Shown here one piece after another: positions 54,721-61,309 of a stretch of DNA of 64,000 bases. The stretch spans positions 1 to 64,000 of the forward strand of contig JAJTBE010000104.1 in assembly GCA_021287065.1 (NCBI GenBank). Reading direction: 5' to 3'. This DNA comes from Bacillota bacterium. Its GTDB lineage: Bacteria > Vulcanimicrobiota > JAJTBE01. The notes under the pieces are model-generated. The model did no database searches, had not been told where the DNA came from, and saw nothing but the letters and a program-made list of their open reading frames with translations. The stretch's first letter is position 1, and every line of letters starts with the position of its first letter. Made by a program: the position numbers and the translations under genes.

Positions 54721-54796
54721 TTTTTAACACCTATATAAAAAATTTTAACACCTGATGGATTAGTGTTAAAAAATTTAACACCTTCTTTCATTTTAA
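54721..54796 (-). promoter_or_regulatory. Palindrome and repeated AGGTGTTAAA elements ahead of the mobA-like gene
   Basis: Perfect 19-bp palindrome GTGTTAAAAAATTTAACAC at 54763-54781. The half-site TTTAACACCT occurs three times (about 54723-54732, 54745-54753 and 54774-54783). The cluster sits immediately upstream of ATG 54719, in an operator-like position. Confidence 0.6.
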
Positions 54797-54992
54797 CGAT
54801 TGAATCAGAAATACCCTGCACAGGGAGTACAGGCAGGGTTTTTCAGGGAAAAACAGAAAATTAAATTCAATGGAAGAGTAAAAGCCTGATAATATATACC
54901 GGTTATGCACGATATCGTATCGGAAACCGGAAGCTGGGTTATACGGGGTTCGATATAAGATAAGATGGTATGAAAAATAAAGGAGTGAAATT

Positions 54993-55412
54993 ATGCATTT
55001 CAGAAAAGACGGAAATGTTTATTGCCTCAGACTTCAAAAGGGTCAGGAAATAGTCGAATCACTCACACAGTTCCTGAAGGAAGAATACATCAGAGCAGGA
55101 TTTATCACGGGAATCGGAGCCACTGATGATGTGACCATCGGATATTATGATGCATCTCACAGAACATATGTTAAGGAAGATTTGAAGGAAGCGTTTGAAA
55201 TTCTCGGTTTAAACGGTAACATAACAATAGTTGACGACGCACCTTTCACCCATCTCCACATAATGCTTGGCAACGAAGAGTTTAAGGTAATGGGCGGACA
55301 TCTTTTCAGAGCAGTGGTAAGCCTGACTGCGGAAATATTCATTACAGCCGTTGATATGAATATCGAACGGAAATTCGATTCGGAAACAGGCTTAAAAACC
55401 ATGAATATCTGA
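54993..55412 (+). CDS. PPC/DUF296 domain protein
   Basis: A 139-residue protein that consists only of the PPC (plants and prokaryotes conserved) domain. Motifs: GQEIVESLTQFLKEEYIRAG, FITGIGATDDVTIGYYD, ELLGLNGNI-like (FEILGLNGNITIVDDAP), THLHIMLGN, and VMGGHLFRAVVSLTAEIFI. The His residues in the HLH and GGHL motifs bind metal in known structures. It lacks the AT-hook of plant forms. Function unknown. AAAGGAG is seven bases from the ATG. Ends 1 bp from the convergent U32 gene. Confidence 0.9.
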   Translation: MHFRKDGNVYCLRLQKGQEIVESLTQFLKEEYIRAGFITGIGATDDVTIGYYDASHRTYVKEDLKEAFEILGLNGNITIVDDAPFTHLHIMLGNEEFKVMGGHLFRAVVSLTAEIFITAVDMNIERKFDSETGLKTMNI

Positions 55413-55413
55413 G

Positions 55414-56493
55414 CTATTTTTCTTCCGGGAAGTAGCACCATTCCTTACAATCGGCACCATATACTTCCCGGTAGTGTTTTTTAGCTTCTTTTTTATATTC
55501 TTCCGAGGAAAGTTTTTCATTATTCAGAATATTAATCATGGTGTTAAGATATTTAACATCTCTGATTTTCTTATATGTGGGGTTTTCTCTGCCCACTATT
55601 TTCAGGCTTACGATTCCCGCTTCCTTCATAGCAGGGAGAGCGCAGGCTCCGCAGGGGTCAAGGCCTGAATACAGACTGAATGTGGACTCCATCCATTCCC
55701 TGGCTTTTTTCGCCTGATTTTCACTCCAGCTTCCTACTATCTCCGGTTTTACATTCCAGCTTAAAAGGCAGGCTGAGTCGGTTTTAAAATTGCAGGCTCT
55801 TGCCAGTTTACATGATGCGGCATGAGGAAGTGTCCGCAGCATTTTAAGAAAAGCATAGTCGAGCCCCAGCTTTTTGGGTAGTTTATACGAATCCTTATGC
55901 AGAATTTCATTCACACCGTGATGGTATGTGCAGAATCCATCGATATTTTTGCAGCCTGAGTTAAAGATAAAGCATTCTTTTTCCATAAAATCTATTTTTT
56001 CCGCCATTGCTGCAATTTCTTTGAGATTATTATGGCGGGGAATAACAACTCTTGTCGCTCCCAAATCATGATAAAATCTGGCGCTTCTGTGGTTAAAAAT
56101 TGTTGCGCCGGTACTCATGTGGATTTCCTTATCCCAGTTCATTTCTTTCAATGTAAGAAGCAAACCCGGATCTGCAACTATGACCGCATCCACAGGGATT
56201 TTCATAATCTGTTCGAGATTCTTTTTCAGAGCTTCGTACTGATGTGCGGTATAAAGGGCATTAAGGGTCAGAAAGAGTTTCGCTCCTGCCTTGTGGGCAT
56301 CTTTTACCGCTCTATCAAGATCATCATAACTGGTAAGGTTTGAAGTGGACCACTCCCTGCGGTTGATTGATCCTACATTGGTATATTTCTGACGCCATGC
56401 AGTATCAAGAACCCCTGCATAGAACTCCAGCGCTCCGGCTTCTGCCAGGGGTGTTACTTCATCTGGATTATTTATGGGAGACAGTATTTTCAT
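55414..56493 (-). CDS. U32 family (collagenase-like peptidase) protein
   Basis: 359 residues, TIM-barrel U32 family: ILSPINNPDEVTPLAEAGALEFYAGV at the start, GAKLFLTLNAL, VDAVIVADPGLL, IHMSTGATIFNHRSARFYHD and GATRVVIPRHNNL. Cysteines in FIFNSGCKNIDGFCTYHHG and AASCKLARACNF fit the Fe-S cluster seen in characterised U32 proteins such as UbiU/UbiV and YhbU-type. The family takes part in hydroxylations and rRNA or quinone modification; the old peptidase label is doubtful. It starts 1 bp after the radical SAM gene before it, so the three genes 58896 to 55414 are one operon. Confidence 0.88.
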   Translation of the reverse strand: MKILSPINNPDEVTPLAEAGALEFYAGVLDTAWRQKYTNVGSINRREWSTSNLTSYDDLDRAVKDAHKAGAKLFLTLNALYTAHQYEALKKNLEQIMKIPVDAVIVADPGLLLTLKEMNWDKEIHMSTGATIFNHRSARFYHDLGATRVVIPRHNNLKEIAAMAEKIDFMEKECFIFNSGCKNIDGFCTYHHGVNEILHKDSYKLPKKLGLDYAFLKMLRTLPHAASCKLARACNFKTDSACLLSWNVKPEIVGSWSENQAKKAREWMESTFSLYSGLDPCGACALPAMKEAGIVSLKIVGRENPTYKKIRDVKYLNTMINILNNEKLSSEEYKKEAKKHYREVYGADCKEWCYFPEEK

Positions 56494-56494
56494 G

Positions 56495-57862
56495 TTATTT
56501 CACGCCTCCGGATTCTGACATTTTCTTGTTCTGCCAGTATTTTTCCCTTTCCACATTGGCATCGGCGCCTGATTCGTGCAAACCTATGTCTGTGGCGAGT
56601 TCGCCCTTTCCGCAGTATTTTGCAACCTGTTTATCATAAATAAATGGATCACAGGCGGTTATGTAGCCCAGTATTAGTGTCTGCCCCGTTAGCTTGGAAA
56701 GATCGAAGCCTGACCAGAGGTGGAGCTTCATTTTGAGGACATCCCAGGCGACCTTGATAGTATTGAGGCTCAGCATTTTAAACCCAAGCCCGATGAACCA
56801 GAAGAATCTGCCAGGAACATTGCTGCGGGGTATTTTCGCAAGTTTGTCAAGATGTTTTTCAGTTTTGTCCCAGTTACAGAGATCTTTGGCATGTATCAGA
56901 TTATTTTTACCATCCCGGAAAAGCAGATAATGCTGAATATAAAGGCACTTACGGATTCCCATCAGAGATAGCATTGCAAAATAGAGCTTCTGAAACTGCA
57001 TTACGGATTTTCTGTCGATTTCGCCATTGGTAGCCTGTTCAACAATATCGATGGTGTCATCGGGAAGATAGCATTTATCATGTTCGGCATCCCTTGCTTT
57101 ACCGAGGGATCTGAATCCGAGGAAGAAGAGTTCCCTTACAAAGGAATGTGTTTTGGCATACTCCATCATTGCAGGGACTTCATGTTCATTGAGTCCGGGC
57201 ATAATTACCATAACAAGATCAGTGGCTATATTGAATTCCTCAAGATTTTTCAGCGCCTGCATTTTGATATCGGCAAGAGGTTCACCACGAAGGGCGATAT
57301 GGGTTTTATCTTCAAAACCGTCCATCTGGAGATGAACTTCATCCATTCCGGCATCAACAAGAGTTTTTACATAATCCCGATCTTTGAGTCTGATTCCGTT
57401 AGTATGCAGGGCGACAATATGCCCTTGTGCTTTCAGTTTTCTGATCATTTCCGGCAGATCTTTGCGCAGGGTTGGTTCAGCGCTTATCAGGTCGATTTTG
57501 GCTTTTTTCTTACCTGATGAAAAATCAAGAAGTTTTTCAATTTTCAGATCGTCTTCCTCGTTGTCGTTGGCTGAAGCGAGGCAGATGGGGCAGTTCAGGT
57601 TGCACCTTTCTGTAAGCCTGATGAGATAATCTCTCTGGGCAAAATCTCCATCCATAACGGAAAAGAAATATCTGTCAAGTTCTTCAAAATACCAGGGGTG
57701 CTTTGAGAGCCTGACTTCAAATTTTCCGCAGTCGGGGCATTCTTTACACAGAAAAACTCCGGATTCCCTTGATTCGAGGGTTGCCGGAAGATCTTTCAGG
57801 CAGGAAGGGCACATGCTTTCTGTTTTTCTGTAAATTCTTGAAGATTCTCTGACTTCAGCCAT
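56495..57862 (-). CDS. Radical SAM protein with N-terminal zinc ribbon (tetraether-synthase-like layout)
   Basis: 455 residues. N-terminal zinc-ribbon-like region with C18-PS-C21 and C42-PD-C45 followed by a GKFEV turn, then a radical SAM domain with CNLNCPIC (C87, C91, C94). Further landmarks are DLISAEPTLRKDLPEMIR, VALHTNGIRLKDRDYV, DEVHLQMDGF and a C-terminal hydrophobic region with CDPFIYDKQVAKYCGKGEL. The order zinc ribbon then radical SAM resembles the COG1964/tetraether lipid synthase (Tes/GDGT-MAS) group; that assignment is inference. The start ATG shares its A with the TGA of the radical SAM gene upstream, giving translational coupling. Confidence 0.8.
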   Translation of the reverse strand: MAEVRESSRIYRKTESMCPSCLKDLPATLESRESGVFLCKECPDCGKFEVRLSKHPWYFEELDRYFFSVMDGDFAQRDYLIRLTERCNLNCPICLASANDNEEDDLKIEKLLDFSSGKKKAKIDLISAEPTLRKDLPEMIRKLKAQGHIVALHTNGIRLKDRDYVKTLVDAGMDEVHLQMDGFEDKTHIALRGEPLADIKMQALKNLEEFNIATDLVMVIMPGLNEHEVPAMMEYAKTHSFVRELFFLGFRSLGKARDAEHDKCYLPDDTIDIVEQATNGEIDRKSVMQFQKLYFAMLSLMGIRKCLYIQHYLLFRDGKNNLIHAKDLCNWDKTEKHLDKLAKIPRSNVPGRFFWFIGLGFKMLSLNTIKVAWDVLKMKLHLWSGFDLSKLTGQTLILGYITACDPFIYDKQVAKYCGKGELATDIGLHESGADANVEREKYWQNKKMSESGGVK

Positions 57863-58896
57863 CAGGATTTCTTTCCTTTCTTTTTATTCCTGAATGCTGT
57901 CGCCCATTCAAAAATCACGTCAAAATTCAATGAAAACAACATGTTATACTCGCTGTAACATGTTGCCATACACTGCTGGCAGGGTAATTCCGAAATGCTT
58001 TTATATGCTTCTTCGAAGCCTACTTCGAGGAAATTCTTTGCAGGCACATGATCCACAAGCAGGGAGCAGGGATAGACTTTGCCATCGGCATCAACATTGG
58101 CGTAAAACTTACCGGCCCAGCATTTCCAGTCGCTGCGCTGCTTTGGGAGCATATAATGTTTGTGGTCGGACCATTCAAGCAGATGTTTGAATAATTTGAA
58201 AGATGTTCCGATTCTTCTGCCCTGCCTTTTCTTTTCCATAAGGCGTTTTATGCAATCCCTGTATTCTTCGTCGGTCGGGCGCATAGATGTGCTGTCGCCG
58301 AAGTTTTCCTGATGATGCAGAAGCTGATATGTGGTGGTGAAATTATATTCATCAGCCAGATCAAGAAGGTGATCTATTGATTTGTCATTGATGTTATTTT
58401 TTGTAAGAACAGTTATTGTCCACAGGTTCATTTTGCGCGCAGATGCAGTTTTTATTGCAGCTAAAACCTTCTGATAGCTTCCCTTTTCGCGATTTGCATC
58501 GTGTGAGGTTTCATCACCATCAATAGAAAGAAGAAGATGTGGCAGGTTTTTTAACAGGTCTATTCTTTCCGGCAGAAGATAGCCGTTGGAATCAAGAGTA
58601 ACATAGAGTCCCCTGCCCACTGCATAATCAATGATTTCCCCTATATCATCACGGACAAGAGGTTCTCCGCCCCAAATGCCGATTCTCTGAGTGCCTGCGG
58701 CAACAACCTGATCTATAAGCGATTTAAGCTCGTCAGTAGTCATTTCCCGCTGTTCCCTGCAGGGTATGCGGCAATAATTGCACCTTGACGGGCATCTGTT
58801 TGTAACAGAAATAATTACAAACATAGGTTTGGGTTTGCCGGTTATTCGTCCTTCAAAGACTCCGAGACCGGCTCTCGCCATTCTGCCGAATTCCAT
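57862..58896 (-). CDS. Radical SAM protein with C-terminal SPASM-like Cys cluster
   Basis: 344 residues. Radical SAM motif C35-PSR-C39-NY-C42 (CPSRCNYC), GIWGGEPLVRDDIGEII, YVTLDSNGYLLPER and LLSIDGDETSHDANR. The C-terminal Cys set (WKCWAG, VYPCSLL, LPCQQCMATC) resembles an auxiliary SPASM or twitch cluster. First gene of the coupled radical SAM, radical SAM, U32 operon. Substrate unknown; enzymes with SPASM-like clusters modify peptides, sugars or lipids. Start ATG at 58896. The ribosome site is weak (AAGGTGG). No precursor peptide or B12 domain seen nearby. Confidence 0.88.
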   Translation of the reverse strand: MEFGRMARAGLGVFEGRITGKPKPMFVIISVTNRCPSRCNYCRIPCREQREMTTDELKSLIDQVVAAGTQRIGIWGGEPLVRDDIGEIIDYAVGRGLYVTLDSNGYLLPERIDLLKNLPHLLLSIDGDETSHDANREKGSYQKVLAAIKTASARKMNLWTITVLTKNNINDKSIDHLLDLADEYNFTTTYQLLHHQENFGDSTSMRPTDEEYRDCIKRLMEKKRQGRRIGTSFKLFKHLLEWSDHKHYMLPKQRSDWKCWAGKFYANVDADGKVYPCSLLVDHVPAKNFLEVGFEEAYKSISELPCQQCMATCYSEYNMLFSLNFDVIFEWATAFRNKKKGKKS

Positions 58897-59181
58897 TTGA
58901 CCACCTTATAAAAATTGTTGACTTATCATTCTTATTATCCATCATTTTTACCTTTTTTTCAAATTGCAAGATTATACATTTGGGTTATTGATCAAATTTT
59001 ATTTTTATGGTAAAAGAGTAATGCAAACGTACGAATAATTCAATAAACAAGTTTTTACTGCTAAAGCTAATCACAAAAGTCAAATACATCAACAATTCGT
59101 TGAAGTTAATCAGGCTACACCCGGTACAGGTTTAGTTAACAGAAACATATACGCAGCGGCAACAAACCTCAAGGAGTAACA
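58897..59181. other. A/T-rich gap without recognised features
   Basis: 285 bp between divergent genes. No RNA gene, terminator or HicA-like frame found. It should hold the promoters of the radical SAM operon and the HicB-like gene; I cannot place them securely. Confidence 0.5.
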
Positions 59182-59604
59182 ATGATTAAATATCCCGCAA
59201 AATACATATATGACAAAGGGATTTTTTCTCTTAGATTTATTGATTTTCCAACCTCAATTGTCAGAGGAATCAATATGAGAGAGATGCAGGAAAATGCGAA
59301 ATTAAGCTTGTCAACCAACATCAGGCATCGTCTTGACAATAATCTTGAAATTCCGTTTCCAAGCTCGTACAGAGATGATTTCACCATTATGATTGAACCT
59401 GATAATGAGATAGAAATCCCTCTTATCATCAAACTCCTTCGCATTTCCACAGGACAGAGCCAGAGACAGGTGGCAGATATAATTGAAGTGCCTTACCACA
59501 ATTACCAGCAGCTCGAACAGGTGGACGGTTTTAACCCCACATTTGAAGTTCTTAAAAAAGTTGCGAGCACTTTCAACAAAGAATTATATATCGAATTCCG
59601 CTAA
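59182..59604 (+). CDS. HicB-like antitoxin/regulator with XRE-type helix-turn-helix
   Basis: A 140-residue protein. The N-terminal half (YPAKYIYDKGIFSLRFIDFP, SIVRGINMREMQENAKLSL) is the HicB-type ferredoxin-like/RNase H-like fold. The C-terminal half (about 85-138, LLRISTGQSQRQVADIIEVP, YHNYQQLEQVDGFNPTFEVL) is an XRE/Cro helix-turn-helix. HicB proteins normally pair with the HicA toxin, but no HicA-like frame lies on either side. It may be an orphan transcription regulator. AAGGAG lies six bases before the ATG. Confidence 0.82.
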   Translation: MIKYPAKYIYDKGIFSLRFIDFPTSIVRGINMREMQENAKLSLSTNIRHRLDNNLEIPFPSSYRDDFTIMIEPDNEIEIPLIIKLLRISTGQSQRQVADIIEVPYHNYQQLEQVDGFNPTFEVLKKVASTFNKELYIEFR

Positions 59605-59754
59605 TAAAAACTACAGGATAAAAATTCCGGATGTGAAATAAGGAACCCCCGGGAAAATTCATTTGTTAATATATTTAAGGTAGTGCGGCATAATTAAGAT
59701 GCCCTGATAAAGGTCAGAACATGCCCATACCCAACGAGTAAAGGAAGGGATTTT

Positions 59755-60216
59755 ATGGCGTTTCCATATAGCGAAAAAGTAATGGATCATTTTATGAATC
59801 CACGCAACATGGGTGAGATTGCAGATGCTGACGGAGTCGGCACTGTCGGCAATCCTTCCTGCGGCGATGTTATGAGGCTTTACATCAAAGTCAGCGACGG
59901 TCTTATCACCGATGCTAAATTTAAAACATTCGGATGTGGTGCAGCTATTGCGACATCCAGCATGACCACTGAAATGGTAAAAGGCAAAAGTGTTGAAGAA
60001 GCACTCCAGTTATCAAATCAGGCAGTAGCAGAAGCCCTCGACGGACTTCCGTCAGCCAAAATGCACTGCTCGGTTCTTGCGGAAGAAGCCCTCAGAGCAG
60101 CTATTGATGATTTTAAGGGAAAAAACAAGGAAGCAGGCAAACCTGATGTGGTTATGGATTGCTGCATCCGCTGCGAAAGAGAAGAACCAAAGTGCGATAA
60201 AGGTAAAAACGAATAA
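59755..60216 (+). CDS. NifU/IscU-type Fe-S scaffold with Cys-rich tail
   Basis: 153 residues. Scaffold Cys residues C36 (VGNPSCGDVM), C61 (TFGCGAAIATSS) and C105 (KMHCSVLAEEAL) match IscU/NifU, with Asp at D38. The C-terminus adds about 25 residues ending with a Cys-rich tail (MDCCIRCEREEPKC). IscU normally receives sulfur from IscS and builds [2Fe-2S] or [4Fe-4S] clusters. No iscS or iscA lies nearby. GGAAGGG lies seven bases before the ATG. A terminator follows the stop codon. Confidence 0.9.
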   Translation: MAFPYSEKVMDHFMNPRNMGEIADADGVGTVGNPSCGDVMRLYIKVSDGLITDAKFKTFGCGAAIATSSMTTEMVKGKSVEEALQLSNQAVAEALDGLPSAKMHCSVLAEEALRAAIDDFKGKNKEAGKPDVVMDCCIRCEREEPKCDKGKNE

Positions 60217-60235
60217 GTTTTATTCTTGATATTAA

Positions 60236-60272
60236 AAAGGCTGTCTCAAAACTTTTTGGACAGTCTTTTTTG
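60236..60272 (+). terminator. Terminator of the scaffold gene
   Basis: AAGGCTGTC ... GACAGTCTTTTTT, 20 bases after the stop codon, with one G-U pair in the stem and six T after it. Confidence 0.8.
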
Positions 60273-60324
60273 TTTTGGTCCCTGTCTGGGGAGAATTTTT
60301 ATAAAGTGAAGCAGAACCTGAGAG

Positions 60325-60470
60325 GAATCGGAAACCAACGGGGAGTTGGGGACCGTCAGAGGGAACCACGCTTTTTTGGGAAAACGGGTTTCCCACCGAA
60401 CCTCCCTCCTTGAAAAACAGGAGTATTCGGGCTGGGAATTGGAGTGGTTTTTGCTGAAAAGATGGTAGTT
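60325..60470 (-). repeat. Dispersed repeat family A, partial copy, inverted
   Basis: The reverse complement shows CTCCTGTTTTTCAAGGAGGG, AGGTTCGGTGGGAAACC, a hairpin CGTTTTCCCAAAAAAGCG and GGTTCCCTCTGACGGTCCCC, as in the + strand copies. Confidence 0.8.
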
Positions 60471-60599
60471 AAACATAACACAGGAGCAGGCGGAGCCTGC
60501 GATTCGGTAAATTTGCGGTTAATATTTATACCGAGGGGGTTTGGGGGATTCTTCCCCCGTTTGCCAACCTTTTTGAAAACTGCGAAGCAGATTTCAAAA

Positions 60600-60742
60600 A
60601 AGTGACAATAAGCAAACTGCAATAAAAGTCGGTATGCAGAAAGCCAAATTAAAGAGAACGGAAAAATGATGCACTGAAAGTTTTTGCCGGAAGGGTTTGG
60701 GAAACGAGCTTTTTTCAAAAAGCGGGTTTCCCAAAAAATGAA
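60600..60742 (-). repeat. Dispersed repeat family C, copy 2 (inverted)
   Basis: The reverse complement reads TTGGGAAACCCGCTTTTTG, AAAAAGCTCGTTTCCCAAAC, CCTTCCGGCAAAAACTTTCA, GCATCATTTTTCC, matching 37200-37330. The stretch 60471-60600 between copies has only the small palindrome GCAGGCGGAGCCTGC near 60486. Confidence 0.75.
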
Positions 60743-60779
60743 TCTCAGATAATACCCCTCGTTGGAAAACACAATTCAA

Positions 60780-61055
60780 CCAAATAAAGGCATAGATTTG
60801 TTCGAACGCTCACGAGAATTATAACCACATGCCCAGCTTCCAGAGAAAACTTTTTGAAAAAAGTTTCCTCCGGACCTCCTTCCCAAAACTTTTAAATCGG
60901 GGGACCGACCGGGGGGTTTTGAATACCATGGGGACCGGGGGGATTTAGGACTCTCAGATGGAACCACGCTTTTTTGGGAAAGCGAGGTTTCCCACCGAGC
61001 CTCCCTCCTTGAAAAACAAGAGTATTGGGCTGGGAATTGGAGTAAATTTCTAATT
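60780..61055 (-). repeat. Dispersed repeat family A, full copy, inverted
   Basis: A complete unit on the minus strand, from AGAGTATTGGGCTGGGAATTGG side to the TTGTTCGAACGCTCACGAGA tail; both hairpins are present near 60848-60868 and 60966-60990. Confidence 0.85.
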
Positions 61056-61132
61056 CGGCAGAATTGGGACATCCCCTACAATTGACGGGGGATTGACGCA
61101 TTTTTTCGGGGGGGGGGGGTGTTGTGATTTTT

Positions 61133-61270
61133 GTTTGCGGCGTGGGCGGACCTGCGGGTCCGCGTCGGGGTTGCAAACCCCTCATACGGTCGTTGGCGAA
61201 GCTTGTGGTTATTGGGTTTGCTGGCGTTTGGCGGTTGCGGGAGAGCACATTGGCTCTCCCATAATGCAAT
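61133..61270 (+). repeat. Repeat family D, dispersed single copy
   Basis: Contains GCGGACCTGCGGGTCCGC at 61145-61162 and GGGGTTGCAAACCCC, then AAGCTTGTGGTTATTGGGTT, as in unit 3 of the tandem array (38355-38480). A run of 12 G precedes it at 61108-61119. Confidence 0.8.
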
Positions 61271-61309
61271 TCCATCCGGCGGGAGAGTGTTTCCCCTACT
61301 GGTATGTTA

